In this document: positions 15,483-24,464 of the stretch, in pieces | Layout: every line of letters begins with the position of its first letter | Position numbering within the stretch: the stretch's first letter is position 1 | Assembly: GCF_000299035.1 (NCBI RefSeq) | Contig: NZ_AKCS01000020.1 | Location: 1-56,688 of the forward strand | Reading direction: 5' to 3' | DNA: 56,688 nt | Origin: Bacillus bingmayongensis | GTDB lineage: Bacteria; Bacillota; Bacilli; Bacillales; Bacillaceae_G | Translations under genes and position numbers: made by a program | The notes under the pieces: model-generated | Databases searched by the model: none | Seen by the model: only the letters and a program-made list of their open reading frames with translations | Told to the model about the DNA's origin: nothing

Positions 15483-15738
15483 TTTTCCAGCGCTCTAGTT
15501 TATGGATACTTCTTGTAAAGAATTTAGATAAAAATCTAGGGAAACCAAATGAAACAATTTTATTTTCAACAAGCTGTTTCATTTCATCTACTGTGATATG
15601 TGGGAGAGTGAATTCTCCATTTTCATAACAATGACTGCAATAAGTCGTACTTTTTTCTCCATTTTTTTCTGTTCCGCCACCTTTTTCATCTTTTGAAAAT
15701 GGCATGCCACAGCTTTGGCAGTTTTTATGTTTTTTCAT
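15475..15738 (-). CDS. putative zinc-ribbon protein
   Basis: This 87-residue protein matches the Zn_ribbon_2 type of small protein. CQSCGMPF near the N-terminus and YCSHCYENGEF about 25 residues later supply two CxxC pairs for one zinc. The remainder, ITVDEMKQLV, is typical of the family, whose members often accompany transcription regulators but have no known function. ATG 15738 lies ten bases after a GAGGCG site. Confidence 0.75.
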   Translation of the reverse strand: MKKHKNCQSCGMPFSKDEKGGGTEKNGEKSTTYCSHCYENGEFTLPHITVDEMKQLVENKIVSFGFPRFLSKFFTRSIHKLERWKNI

Positions 15739-15810
15739 GAAATTCGCCTCTATGTTATCTGTACAGTCTTAATGATTATAGTATGGTTCCTTAAGTAGCA
15801 CAATTAGCAT

Positions 15811-16599
15811 TTAAGACTCCATCTGTTTCAACTGACATCGCTTATTAAAAAATGTCTTATACCCAAGCTGTAAAAAGATGAGGACAGAAAAAGCTGTACT
15901 TCCGGAAATACCAAGTATAATAGCAATTTGATATTGAATAGCGGTAAACGGTGAAATCCCTGATAAAATTTGTCCTGTCATCATACCTGGGAGGCTAATA
16001 ATTCCCATTCCTACCATGGAATTAATGGTTGGCAGAATAGCTGAATCAAAAGCGTCTCTAACAAGCGGAGCGGCTGCTTGTTTTGGATTTGCCCCAAGCA
16101 TAAGTGCGCCTTCAATTTGCTCACGCTTTGATTTCATGTTGTTTAAGAATGTATTTGCACCGAGAGATATACCAGTCATAGCGTTTCCGATAAGCATTCC
16201 GGCGATTGGAACGATATACTGCGGAGCATACCAAGGGTCGTGTCCAATAATGACAAAGATAAATAATAAGAGCGGCCCGATTGATCCCGCAATCATCGAG
16301 AGTGCAGCCACACGTTTTAACTCTTTTGACATAGGTATATTTACTCGTTTATAAATGTTAAAAATAGCGAATGTGGTAATAGAAGTAATAATAGCGATTG
16401 TATAAAATGGATTACTATTTTCAAATATGTATGTAAGTACGTATGCAACAAGTACAAGCTGGATTGTCATACGGAATGTAGCAATCGTAATTTGTTTTTC
16501 GCGCGGTATTCCTTTTAATTTTACAAGTCCGATTAAAACGATAATGAAAATATATGCTGCAGCAAGTTGCCAAATTTGTAGTTCAATAACGCCCTTCAA
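15811..16599 (-). CDS. FetB/YbbM-like ABC transporter permease (predicted iron exporter)
   Basis: This 262-residue membrane protein of the UPF0014/YbbM (FetB) family has about seven hydrophobic segments and the conserved stretch MLGANPKQAAAPLVRDAFDSAILPTINSM. FetAB exports iron in E. coli and protects against peroxide stress. The start is TTG at 16599, overlapping the end of the ATPase gene by 17 bp and preceded by GAAGGGAAG; no suitable ATG exists in the region conserved with the family. It forms a two-gene transporter operon. Confidence 0.82.
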   Translation of the reverse strand: MKGVIELQIWQLAAAYIFIIVLIGLVKLKGIPREKQITIATFRMTIQLVLVAYVLTYIFENSNPFYTIAIITSITTFAIFNIYKRVNIPMSKELKRVAALSMIAGSIGPLLLFIFVIIGHDPWYAPQYIVPIAGMLIGNAMTGISLGANTFLNNMKSKREQIEGALMLGANPKQAAAPLVRDAFDSAILPTINSMVGMGIISLPGMMTGQILSGISPFTAIQYQIAIILGISGSTAFSVLIFLQLGYKTFFNKRCQLKQMES

Positions 16600-17242
16600 G
16601 TGCGTGCACTTCCCTTCTAATAGCACCTTTGGTTTTACTAATTTCAATAATGTCGTCTGCGATTTCTTCTGGGAGCCTTTGTGAATGGGTAATAAAGATA
16701 ACCGTTTTCTTTTTTTGTTTCGCAATGGCAGTAAACTGTTTCATGACGCGCCTTTCTGTATCAGCATCTAATGCAGAAGTTGGCTCATCTAATAAATAAA
16801 CGGGCGGGTCCATTAATAATACGCGTGCTAAGGAAAGTCTTTGTTTTTCGCCGCCAGATAATGAAGAGGCGACACTTGTTAAATCTTTTTCCAAGTTTAC
16901 AATTGCTAGGGCTTCTTGTAATGATTCATCAGTTGGAAAAGGTTTCTCTGAAAAGCGAAGTCCCATTAGCAGATTATCTTTTACCGTTCCCTCAAATATG
17001 GGAGGCGTTTGTCCTAGCATAACAATTTCACGGCGTAATGGAATAGGTGGATAAGACGAAATAGGCGCCCCATTATATTCAATTTCGCCAGCTGTTGGTG
17101 ATTGTAGATCATTGAGCATGCGAAGTAATGTACTTTTTCCGCTGCCGCTTTCACCGATAATGCAGGTGATATTTTCTTTGTGAATCTCTAAGTAAGGAAT
17201 GTGTAAGATGTCTTTATATGTTACGTCTTTTAATAGAAACAT
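16583..17242 (-). CDS. FetA/YbbL-like ABC transporter ATP-binding protein
   Basis: This 219-residue ATPase is complete: Walker A GESGSGKST (near residues 28-36), signature LSGGEKQRLSLARVL, Walker B VYLLDEPTSALD and a switch histidine in VIFITHS. It pairs with the adjacent FetB-like permease. ATG 17242 follows AAAGGAG; the longer frame upstream is inside a dispersed repeat. Iron export is inferred from the E. coli pair; other substrates are possible. Confidence 0.85.
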   Translation of the reverse strand: MFLLKDVTYKDILHIPYLEIHKENITCIIGESGSGKSTLLRMLNDLQSPTAGEIEYNGAPISSYPPIPLRREIVMLGQTPPIFEGTVKDNLLMGLRFSEKPFPTDESLQEALAIVNLEKDLTSVASSLSGGEKQRLSLARVLLMDPPVYLLDEPTSALDADTERRVMKQFTAIAKQKKKTVIFITHSQRLPEEIADDIIEISKTKGAIRREVHALEGRY

Positions 17243-17274
17243 AATTTTCTCCTTTCTGGTTCGATATAAATCCA

Positions 17275-17460
17275 TTTTGATTTTCCAACATATAAATCGT
17301 GGCTATAGAAACAAAAGCGGATTTCCACTCGTTTGCTCACTTTATTTTAACATGGCATGGAGCAGGGAAAGGCCATGACCGTTTCTCTGCAGGACCGGAT
17401 GCTCTTTCCCATTTAAAAAGAAAGGTTTTATGTCGGTTTTTCAATTTGTCTTTATATATT
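17275..17460 (+). repeat. dispersed repeat family 3, copy 1
   Basis: This stretch aligns over about 180 bp, with few gaps, to the reverse complement of 39745-39928. Shared blocks are TTGATTTTCCAACATA, ACATGGCATGG, CCGGATGCTC-like sequence, AAAAAGAAAGGTTTT and CAGTTTTTC-ATTTGT-like ends. The apparent small open frames within it, with TWHGA-type peptides, are best read as by-products of the repeat. Confidence 0.7.
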
Positions 17461-17490
17461 CATATCGTACCAAAAAAGGCGGAAAATAGA

Positions 17491-17519
17491 AAAAACAAGA
17501 GCGATCCGCTCTTGTTTTT
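17491..17519. terminator. bidirectional terminator of yutJ
   Basis: Perfect 13-bp stem AAAAACAAGAGCG/CGCTCTTGTTTTT with a three-base loop. Confidence 0.85.
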
Positions 17520-17523
17520 CTGC

Positions 17524-18594
17524 TTAACCATTATGATATTTATACATCCAAAGAATACCGGACTTTAAAAGTCTAGGTACTCGTCCCATTAACGGTTGAT
17601 TTGCTAATAATCCGAATCCATGTTTCTTACCGAGAGAACCGAGAACACCTTTTAATTTAATAACAGGCAGTTCATCAGGAAGTGCTTCATTGTTCCAACG
17701 TTTCAATAATATTTGGACAATTTGTTCACCTTGGCCTTCAGCAAGTTGGGCAGATGGTGCATGTGGTAAGGATGCGCAATCACCTACGACATAAACATGC
17801 TCATTGTTCGGAATATTATGATATTTTGTTAATATAACCCGTCCGCTACTATCTTGCTCGACTGGAAGGTTTCGTACAACTTCGTTTGCTTGAATACCAG
17901 CTGTCCATACGATTGCATCACATTCAAGCGGTTCATCATGGTTGTACACAATATTTGGTTCTACTTTCGTAATGTTAGAGTTTCGTATAATCGTAACATT
18001 ATGCTTTACAAACCACTCTTCTACGTATCTACTTAATTTTTCTGGGAACGGGAATAGAATCCGATCCTTTCGATCAAATAAGTAGATCTTTAAATCAGAA
18101 CGGCTTTCCCGAAGTTCACTTGCTACTTCAACGCCGCTTAAACCAGCACCGACAACTGCAACCGTTGCGTTTGGTTCTAAACTGTTTAATTGTTCATATG
18201 TTTTACGAGTTTGTTCAATGGATTGTAGGCTATGTGTATTTTCCTTTGCGCCTGGAACGTTATGATACTTGTCTTCACAGCCAAGTCCAATAATTAAATC
18301 ATCATACTGGATTTCTTCACCACTATCGAGATGAACGGCTTTGTTTTCGAGGTCAACATTCGTCACGGTGCCATATTGAATGTTGAGGCGCGGATGTTCT
18401 GGAAACGGAATGCGAATATGCGTTTCTGAAATTGTACCCGCTACTAATGCATAATATTCTGTTTTAAAACAGTGGTATGGTACTTTGTCGATTAATGTCA
18501 CTTGGACATCATCTGGAAGTTGATTGTTTGGAAGAAGCCGCTGTAGAATTCTCATCCCGCCGTAGCCTCCACCTAGTAGTACGAGGTGTTTCAT
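17524..18594 (-). CDS. yutJ: YutJ, NADH dehydrogenase-like FAD/NAD(P) oxidoreductase
   Basis: This 356-residue pyridine nucleotide-disulfide oxidoreductase of the NDH-2 group corresponds to YutJ. The FAD-binding motif is VLLGGGYGGMRIL at the N-terminus, the NADH-binding motif is VAVVGAGLSGVEVASEL mid-protein, and YVVGDCAS follows. NDH-2 enzymes pass electrons from NADH to menaquinone at the membrane. It is shorter than the Ndh at 26885, and its physiological acceptor is unknown. ATG 18594 follows AAAAGGGG. Confidence 0.85.
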   Translation of the reverse strand: MKHLVLLGGGYGGMRILQRLLPNNQLPDDVQVTLIDKVPYHCFKTEYYALVAGTISETHIRIPFPEHPRLNIQYGTVTNVDLENKAVHLDSGEEIQYDDLIIGLGCEDKYHNVPGAKENTHSLQSIEQTRKTYEQLNSLEPNATVAVVGAGLSGVEVASELRESRSDLKIYLFDRKDRILFPFPEKLSRYVEEWFVKHNVTIIRNSNITKVEPNIVYNHDEPLECDAIVWTAGIQANEVVRNLPVEQDSSGRVILTKYHNIPNNEHVYVVGDCASLPHAPSAQLAEGQGEQIVQILLKRWNNEALPDELPVIKLKGVLGSLGKKHGFGLLANQPLMGRVPRLLKSGILWMYKYHNG

Positions 18595-18945
18595 GATGGA
18601 TTACCCCTTTTCTGTTGAAATATCCCCTAATCATATAATTATATATTGAAAAAATATTTTGACTTTACTCACTCAAATTATATCGAATTTGTGAACAAAT
18701 AACAATGCATGAATGTGTACTCTGTTGTACAATAAGAAGAAAAGTGAAGCAAACTGTTTCATTTTGTCAATTTGTTTGAAAAAAACATATTTATATAGAA
18801 ATGGATTTTTGAATAAAAAAGGCCTTTTGCTTTGAAATGAAATAGTGAAGCAACTAAATATTTTAGCAAGTGTAATGAAAACAACAAGAAACAGCTTAGT
18901 TTTCTTATTATAGATTTATTTTTTAGAGATACAGGGGGGATAGTT
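18595..18945. other. divergent intergenic region between yutJ and yuzB
   Basis: A/T-rich 351-bp region with no supported gene. It must carry promoters for both flanking genes. A TTGTGAA half-site of a Rex-type operator lies at 18689-18695, but the second half does not match well. Confidence 0.4.
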
Positions 18946-19185
18946 TTGATTAAGCCATTAATTGAATTTTGTGTAGGTAACCTTGCAAGTGGTTCACAAG
19001 CAGCGCTAGAAAAATTAGAAAAAGATCCGAATTTAGATGTTATGGAGTATGGTTGTCTAGGATATTGTGGTATTTGTTTTGAAGGGCCTTTTGCACTTGT
19101 AAACGGAGAAGTCGTACAAGGTGCAACGGTAGAAGAGCTTGTGAAAAACGTATATGATTACTTAGATGAAAATCCAATGTTTTAA
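18946..19185 (+). CDS. yuzB: YuzB, DUF1450 (UPF0349) protein
   Basis: This 79-residue protein of the YuzB family has cysteines at C9, C37, C41 and C44 (EFCVGN and [15 protein letters not shown]). This spacing resembles a thioredoxin-like [2Fe-2S] ferredoxin or metal site. Function is unknown. The start is TTG at 18946 after AGGGGGG. It lies between yutJ and the yutK remnant as in B. subtilis and has its own terminator. Confidence 0.87.
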   Translation: MIKPLIEFCVGNLASGSQAALEKLEKDPNLDVMEYGCLGYCGICFEGPFALVNGEVVQGATVEELVKNVYDYLDENPMF

Positions 19186-19214
19186 GGTGCCTGCAAATAA
19201 GCAGCACCTTTTTC
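19184..19214 (+). terminator. terminator of yuzB
   Basis: Stem AAGGTGC(c)TGC/GCAGCACCTT followed by T residues; it begins within the stop codon. Confidence 0.7.
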
Positions 19215-19293
19215 ATTTGTCATCTGTTCCATCAGAGTAAAAATTCTTTCGGAGGAAATGCTAACAAATAATTTGAATCTTTGAGGTGATAGG

Positions 19294-19638
19294 ATGAATA
19301 TTATTTGGGGATTAGCTGGAATTATTGTTATTTTTCTTATTGGATATTTGCTTTCAAATAATAGAAGAGCGATTTCACCGCTTGCTTTTGTTATTGGTAT
19401 ACCGTGGACAGAAGCTATTATAGCTGGAAGTTTTATTGGAGAAAAGTTAATTTTAAATGAGTTTGTAGCATTTACTGACTTTGCTCCTCATATGGGAAAA
19501 CTTTCAGAGAAAACAACAGCGATGATTACATTTGCACTTTGCGGATTTGCCAATTTATCTTCGGTTACCATTTTACTTGGAGGATTAGGTGGAATGGCAC
19601 CGACGCGTCGCAATTGCTGGGATGTTTGTATGAAATAA
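19294..19638 (+). pseudogene. yutK: yutK-type nucleoside transporter remnant with two internal deletions
   Basis: The 114-codon frame begins like a NupC/YutK concentrative nucleoside transporter (MNIIWGLAGIIVIFLIGYLL) and then jumps, after NNRRAI, to the late-core sequence SPLAFVIGIPWTEAI through FALCGFANLSSVTILLGGLGGMAP. A second deletion with frameshift follows TRR: the next frame reads AIAGMFV and a stop, the expected C-terminus. Full-length homologues have about 400 residues, so roughly 250 central codons and a further short segment are gone. The remaining peptide cannot be a functional transporter. Its start, spacing and synteny (yuzB-yutK-dapF) are intact. Confidence 0.8.
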
Positions 19639-19642
19639 AAAA

Positions 19643-19668
19643 AGGCCCTTTGTTAGAAGGGCTTTTTT
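19643..19668 (+). terminator. terminator after the yutK remnant
   Basis: GCCCTT/AAGGGC core flanked by A and T runs (AAAAAGGCCCTT ... AAGGGCTTTTTT). Confidence 0.7.
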
Positions 19669-19749
19669 CTTACACAACTTGTGTAAGAACGACTTCTATA
19701 GGGAAGCCGCCAAAATGTTGTCAAATATGAGAAACGGGGGACGTTCTTA
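19667..19749 (+). promoter_or_regulatory. candidate dapF leader with competing hairpins
   Basis: A perfect 9-bp hairpin TTCTTACAC/GTGTAAGAA (19667-19675 with 19681-19689) follows the yutK terminator. Its right arm TAAGAACG (19684-19691) can instead pair with CGTTCTTA (19742-19749). The two structures exclude each other. No known riboswitch consensus is recognised. Confidence 0.3.
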
Positions 19750-19811
19750 TTGTGTTCCAAAAGCATGCATTTTATACTTAAAACAACAAATTTTTTTTGG
19801 AGTGAATGAGG

Positions 19812-20678
19812 ATGAACCAATTTTCTTTTACAAAAATGCATGGTCTTGGAAATAGTTATATATATGTAAATATGTTTGAAGAACAAATTCCAGAGGAAGA
19901 ACTAGCTCTTGTGGCGGAAAAAGTTTCGAATATTAACACTGGAATTGGGGCAGATGGGATGATTTTAATTTGTCCATCTGAAGTAGCACCGGTTAAAATG
20001 CGCATGTTTAATAATGATGGTTCAGAAGGAAAGAGTTGCGGGAATGGACTGCGCTGCGTAGCGAAATATGCGTATGAGCATAAACTAGTAGAAGAAACTG
20101 TTTTTACTATTGAAACATTAGCTGGAGTTGTAACAGCTGAGGTAACGGTAGAAGACGATATCGTTACATTGGTGAAGGTTGATATGGGAGCACCTCGTTT
20201 AACGCGTGCAGAGTTACCAATGCTTGGTGAAGGAGAAACACCATTTATTCGTGAAGACTTCCTATATAATAATCATCGTTATATATTTACAGGTGTGTCA
20301 ATGGGAAATCCGCATGCGGTCATTTTTGTTGATGATGTGGAAGAAGCACCGCTTACAACACTAGGACCGGTACTTGAGACTCATGAAATGTTCCCAGAAC
20401 GAGTGAATGTGGAATTCATTGAAATTGTGAATGACAATGAAATGAATTTCCGCGTTTGGGAACGTGGATCAGGTGTAACGCAGGCTTGTGGAACAGGAGC
20501 ATGCGCAGCAGTTGTGGCAGCAGTATTAAATGAAAAAATGAAGCGTGGTGAAGAAATTACGGTTCATTTAGCAGGCGGCGATTTAATGATTGCTTGGACA
20601 GAAGAAGGGAACGTTATGATGAAAGGTCCAGCGGAAGTAATTTGCCGCGGAGTGTATGAGTACAAGATAGAAGCGTAA
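19812..20678 (+). CDS. dapF: diaminopimelate epimerase DapF
   Basis: DapF interconverts LL- and meso-diaminopimelate without a cofactor, supplying lysine and the peptidoglycan cross-link residue. The 288-residue protein carries both catalytic cysteines, C76 in [16 protein letters not shown] and C226 in [14 protein letters not shown]. The second ATG (19812) is chosen because GGAG is nine bases upstream of it but only three from the first ATG at 19806. It is followed 41 bp later by yutM, so cotranscription is likely. Confidence 0.95.
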   Translation: MNQFSFTKMHGLGNSYIYVNMFEEQIPEEELALVAEKVSNINTGIGADGMILICPSEVAPVKMRMFNNDGSEGKSCGNGLRCVAKYAYEHKLVEETVFTIETLAGVVTAEVTVEDDIVTLVKVDMGAPRLTRAELPMLGEGETPFIREDFLYNNHRYIFTGVSMGNPHAVIFVDDVEEAPLTTLGPVLETHEMFPERVNVEFIEIVNDNEMNFRVWERGSGVTQACGTGACAAVVAAVLNEKMKRGEEITVHLAGGDLMIAWTEEGNVMMKGPAEVICRGVYEYKIEA

Positions 20679-20719
20679 AGATGTATAATAGAACGAGAGA
20701 AGAAAGGAAGGTGGATTTC

Positions 20720-21073
20720 ATGATTGATGTAACAGAACAAGCAGCATATCAAATTAAAGATATGTTAAAAGATGCTGAAGATGGAGAGAAATACGTTCGC
20801 CTTGCTGTACATGGCGGTGGATGTAGCGGTCTTTCTTACGGCTTAGGATTTGAAAGAGAACCAAATGAAGACGACACAGTTCTTGAGTTTTTCGGTGTTG
20901 AATTTGTTATTGATAAAGAAAGTGCGCCTATTGTAAAAGGAGTAAAAATTGATTACAAGCAATCTATGCTTGGCGGCGGGTTCACAATCGATAACCCGAA
21001 TGCAATCGCATCGTGCGGATGTGGATCATCTTTCCGTACAGCAACGAATGCTGGTAAGCCGGAAGAGTGCTAA
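20720..21073 (+). CDS. yutM: YutM, HesB/IscA/ErpA A-type Fe-S carrier
   Basis: This 117-residue A-type carrier has the three conserved cysteines C35 (GGGCSG), C99 and C101 (SCGCGSSF), which bind an Fe-S cluster or iron at a dimer interface. A-type carriers pass clusters from the SUF scaffold to target enzymes. ATG 20720 follows GAAGGTGG. It lies just downstream of dapF and ends at a very strong terminator. Together with yutI it supplies the late Fe-S assembly functions in this window. Confidence 0.93.
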   Translation: MIDVTEQAAYQIKDMLKDAEDGEKYVRLAVHGGGCSGLSYGLGFEREPNEDDTVLEFFGVEFVIDKESAPIVKGVKIDYKQSMLGGGFTIDNPNAIASCGCGSSFRTATNAGKPEEC

Positions 21074-21111
21074 AAATAACCTTCTCACGAATAAGTGAGA
21101 AGGTTATTTTT
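21072..21111. terminator. bidirectional terminator after yutM
   Basis: Perfect 17-bp stem from AAAAATAACCTTCTCAC to its exact complement, six-base loop. Confidence 0.9.
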
Positions 21112-21215
21112 ATTATCTTACAAAAGTGTAATGTTCATGTCACGTTTTTGAATTTCTCCTCAAATGAAAAAGGACTATGATAATGACATAATAAAAAACA
21201 TATGAGGTGAATGAC

Positions 21216-21569
21216 GTGAAACGATATATTGCACTTTTTAGTATTTTAGTTGTATTTGCTACGATGTTAGTTGGTTGTGATTTAAACCGTATGGGAAAAG
21301 ATGAGTACTATGTACAAATTACAGTTGATGGAAAAGAGGAAGTTTCAAAATCAGATTCTGGTGAGAAGTTTAAATCATTTAAGTATAAATTACCTGCATT
21401 CGATAAAGAAGGTAAAGAAAAAGAAATGGAATTTACAGCTCAGAAAAATCTTCGTAAAGAAGCATTCCTTCGCGTATATTACTCTGATAAAAAAGGTGTA
21501 ACAGCTTGGGAAGAAGTGAAAAAGGATGAGCTTCCTGCGAAGGTAAAAGAAAAATTAGGCGTGAAATAA
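21216..21569 (+). CDS. YxeA-family (DUF1093) lipoprotein
   Basis: This 117-residue exported lipoprotein has a basic N-terminus, a hydrophobic segment and the lipobox LVGC, followed by a DUF1093/YxeA domain with YYVQITVDGKEE and FLRVYYSDKKGVTAWEEV. The family adopts a small beta fold of unknown function. GTG 21216 is six bases after GAGGTG; the GTG at 21207 is inside that site. Its own terminator follows. Confidence 0.82.
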   Translation: MKRYIALFSILVVFATMLVGCDLNRMGKDEYYVQITVDGKEEVSKSDSGEKFKSFKYKLPAFDKEGKEKEMEFTAQKNLRKEAFLRVYYSDKKGVTAWEEVKKDELPAKVKEKLGVK

Positions 21570-21574
21570 TGAAG

Positions 21575-21607
21575 AAGGAGTTGACCTGTAGGTCAACTCC
21601 TTTATTT
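21575..21607. terminator. terminator between convergent YxeA and DUF523 genes
   Basis: Perfect 12-bp stem AAGGAGTTGACC/GGTCAACTCCTT with a four-base loop and T-run. It touches the stop codon of the minus-strand gene. Confidence 0.85.
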
Positions 21608-22054
21608 GTTTGCAAAATCCTCTTCTGACATTACCGTAAAACCGTGTCTTCGAAATAAAGCTGTTGTTACGCCATAACCATCTTGTTTGTTTCCGTTAAA
21701 TTCTCCCGTATAAATCGTAGAACTTCCGCAAGACGGACTGCGTTCTTTTAAAATGATGTATTCCGGATTCAAATCTTTTATTGCTTCTAAGGCTTTATAA
21801 GCCCCTTGAATAAAAGCTTCTGTTACATCGTTTCCATCTTTATCCATTACCATTGCTTCGCCATCTAGTACATCGTCCCCATTACCGCCGATGATTTCCG
21901 CTGATGGGCGCGGGGTTGGTAATCCACCTAATACTTCTGGGCAGATTAACACAGCTTCTTCGTTTTGTAATAACTCTTCTATTTTTGAGATTAGATTGTC
22001 ATTTCCATCGTAACGACAGGCAATACCGCCTAAACAAGCACTAAGTACAATCAT
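21602..22054 (-). CDS. DUF523/TudS-like protein (thiouracil desulfidase family)
   Basis: This 150-residue DUF523 protein has the family's conserved cysteines: C7 and C13 (SACLGGIACRYDG), C38 (ICPE) and C109 (SPSCGS). Characterised TudS members use a [4Fe-4S] cluster bound by three cysteines to desulfurate 2-thiouracil. Whether this one acts on thiouracil is inference. ATG 22054 is preceded by a modest GAGGTAG site. It diverges from the HTH gene and is convergent with the YxeA gene. Confidence 0.8.
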   Translation of the reverse strand: MIVLSACLGGIACRYDGNDNLISKIEELLQNEEAVLICPEVLGGLPTPRPSAEIIGGNGDDVLDGEAMVMDKDGNDVTEAFIQGAYKALEAIKDLNPEYIILKERSPSCGSSTIYTGEFNGNKQDGYGVTTALFRRHGFTVMSEEDFANK

Positions 22055-22139
22055 ATTTTTCTACCTCAGTTCATTAAAAATTGATGAAGTCAACGCCAAT
22101 TTTGCTTTTAAGTTTCTATTTATATACGAGGTGATAAAA

Positions 22140-23018
22140 ATGGGAACTTTCTATAATTTAATGAAAACATACAGCGAATTTCAAAGTAAAGAAGAATTTA
22201 ATACGTATCAACAGCAAATTTTTGTACGTTATCAAGCTGATATAAATAAAACGGATTTTTTAGTGATTCGTTTGTTAGGAAGGTATGCGATTAATGAAAA
22301 GCAAAAAACAGTTGGAGTTGCTTGTCCGTTAATGGCAACGATCGCAGCTAAGATAGGAAAAAGCATTCGTACGGTGCGGCGCTCTGTTGCAAAACTGGAG
22401 GAACTTAGGATTATTGAGCGGATTCCTACGAAAGAAAGACATAAGCGCGGAGGGTATAGTGCAAACTTGTATGTGTTTCGTAAAACTGCTATTGACCGCA
22501 TGGATGACCGCATGGAAATGACCGCATGTGAAAAGAGAGAAAGTGTAGATGGATGTAAGAAGGAAGAGATGCAGGAAGAGAGGGAAAGAGTTCTTTTTAA
22601 AAACTATTCTCAAATACAAAAGAATAGAATAACGTATGAGCTTGATGAAACATATTGTCGTCATGATATTCCAGCTGAATTCATACATGCGATTGTACCG
22701 ATGTCACGAAATCCACAAATGATTAATGTGCTTTGGAGTAAGGTGCAACTTGCTTATAAAAAGAGTGGATTATTAGAGCAAGGTATATTTTTGGAACAGT
22801 TAATAAATGATGAAGACATGCAGGCAAAGCTCATTTGGCGTGTGAAAAGTGTCGTCAGGGCGTATAAGTTAGGAGAAATTCGTAAAGATGTTAAGGCTCT
22901 TTTATATAGTACGATGCGAGATCTATTTCTAGATATTGAGTTAGAGTGGGGAGCGGCTATAAGAAGAAGCACCAAGGTGACTTTATTTGATCCATTTAAA
23001 AAAGAGTCATGTGTATAA
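22140..23018 (+). CDS. helix-turn-helix protein of unknown role
   Basis: This 292-residue basic protein has a winged-helix region near residues 40-115, including SIRTVRRSVAKLEELRIIER, similar to the HTH of replication-initiator-like or phage helper proteins. A mid-protein acidic linker and a helical C-terminal domain follow. It resembles cytosolic HTH proteins scattered in B. cereus-group chromosomes, and its target is unknown. ATG 22140 follows GAGGTGATAAAA. The convergent MFS gene's terminator overlaps its 3' end. Confidence 0.7.
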   Translation: MGTFYNLMKTYSEFQSKEEFNTYQQQIFVRYQADINKTDFLVIRLLGRYAINEKQKTVGVACPLMATIAAKIGKSIRTVRRSVAKLEELRIIERIPTKERHKRGGYSANLYVFRKTAIDRMDDRMEMTACEKRESVDGCKKEEMQEERERVLFKNYSQIQKNRITYELDETYCRHDIPAEFIHAIVPMSRNPQMINVLWSKVQLAYKKSGLLEQGIFLEQLINDEDMQAKLIWRVKSVVRAYKLGEIRKDVKALLYSTMRDLFLDIELEWGAAIRRSTKVTLFDPFKKESCV

Positions 23019-23028
23019 TACATGACTC
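23004..23028 (-). terminator. MFS-gene terminator inside the 3' end of the HTH gene
   Basis: GAGTCATG/CATGACTC stem followed on the minus strand by TTTTTT. It lies across the stop codon of the convergent gene. Confidence 0.65.
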
Positions 23029-23035
23029 TCCCTGA

Positions 23036-24283
23036 TCAATCGAATTTTCGTACAACAGGAACGCGAATTGCCACAAATAATACAAAGACAATAACTGCGA
23101 TGGCGCCGCTTTTCATAATTGTCACAATTGGAATACCAGCAGCAAGTGCGAGTGATGTGAATGCATAGGAAAGCGGGATGAAGCCCATGGATGACAGCAT
23201 CAGTAAGCTCATGACGCGTCCCATCATTTCTTCTTTGACAGTAGATTGAATCATTGCCATTAATGGAACGATGGCCATGGCAATGGTAATGCCGTAAAAT
23301 GCGCCTGCTAATAATGCTTGCCAAAGTGCTGTACTGAAATTAATCGATAAGAAGAAGACACCAGATAACAGCATCATAATGATGCAGAATAAGCCGCGTC
23401 TACGATTAATATTCTTAAGACCAACAATGACAGCTCCGATTCCCATACCGGCTCCAACAGCTGCTTCTAAATAACTAAATTGAAGCGAGTCACCATGAAG
23501 AACGTTTTTGATAAATAATGGGAAACCAACTTGCATCGGACCGATTAAAAATAAATTTAAAAAGGCGCTGCAAATGAGGAATGTTGAAAGAAAAGGCGAT
23601 TCCTTAACATACAAAATCCCTTCTTTAATAGATGTAAACATTCCTTTGTGTTTATCGTGTTCGATTTGCAATGTAGACTGGATTTTTTGGACGAGTATGG
23701 CGGCGACAATTAGTAAAAGAATTGTAATCGTAAAGATTGTCTCATAGTTACTAAATTTAATAAGGATTCCCCCAAGTACAGGTCCTAAAATTACGGATGC
23801 TTGGTTTGTCATTTGTGTAAGTGAATTCGCTTGTGTTAAACGATCTTTTTCTACGAGCTCAGGTAGAATGGAACCATCCGCTGACCAGAAGAAGGCGTCC
23901 GCTAATCCGAAAAATAAAGCAAACAAAGCAAATGTATATAATGTTACATGACCGACGATAAACCAAACAAGAATCGTTGCAACAAGAAGTGCACGAATGA
24001 TATTTGAGTAAAACATAATATTTTTTTTCGGAAATTTATCTGCGACGGCCCCGCCGACAATCATAAAGATAAGCCTTGGGACGCTAAGTGCAACAAAAAC
24101 AACGCCTAGTGAAGCTTCGAGATTTAATGTTTTCGCTATGTACCATGTTTGGGAAAAAGTAAAAAAAGCTAAAGCAAAGCTTGAAAACAGTGTAGCTGCC
24201 CAGAGAAATAGGAAGTTTGTATTTTTTAACAAAGGTGTTCTGCTTTCTGCTGGAGCAGATTTGTTTTGTTGTAGTTCCTCCAT
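23036..24283 (-). CDS. MFS transporter, macrolide-efflux-like (MFS_3)
   Basis: This 415-residue, 12-segment major facilitator has N-terminal LLKNTNFLFLWAATLFSSFA and the loop VGGAVADKFPKKNIMFYSN (motif A-like, DKFPKK), typical of the MefA/MFS_3 group of drug or enterobactin exporters. Substrate is not predictable. ATG 24283 lies nine bases after GGAAG. It is a single gene. Confidence 0.82.
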   Translation of the reverse strand: MEELQQNKSAPAESRTPLLKNTNFLFLWAATLFSSFALAFFTFSQTWYIAKTLNLEASLGVVFVALSVPRLIFMIVGGAVADKFPKKNIMFYSNIIRALLVATILVWFIVGHVTLYTFALFALFFGLADAFFWSADGSILPELVEKDRLTQANSLTQMTNQASVILGPVLGGILIKFSNYETIFTITILLLIVAAILVQKIQSTLQIEHDKHKGMFTSIKEGILYVKESPFLSTFLICSAFLNLFLIGPMQVGFPLFIKNVLHGDSLQFSYLEAAVGAGMGIGAVIVGLKNINRRRGLFCIIMMLLSGVFFLSINFSTALWQALLAGAFYGITIAMAIVPLMAMIQSTVKEEMMGRVMSLLMLSSMGFIPLSYAFTSLALAAGIPIVTIMKSGAIAVIVFVLFVAIRVPVVRKFD

Positions 24284-24464
24284 ATTGCTTCCTTTCTATA
24301 TAACAATTTTGAATGAATATAAAATCCTGTTAACACTCGTTCTATACAGTTTCTAATATTTCTATACTGCACTTTTTCATTGTAGACAATAATATTACAT
24401 TTGCCCAGTGTATTTTTTAAGGAAAAAAAGAGGGGAGTCATCTTACAGTAGAAAACATAAAAAA

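Noticed and set aside
17299-17568. 89-codon plus-strand frame as a gene
   Set aside because: It lies within repeat family 3 and the yutJ terminator, has no ribosome binding site, and its peptide similarity to the frames at 39682-39927 follows from the DNA repeat.
18689-18706. Rex operator upstream of yutJ
   Set aside because: Only the TTGTGAA half matches; the second half-site is poor, so this is within chance for A/T-rich DNA.
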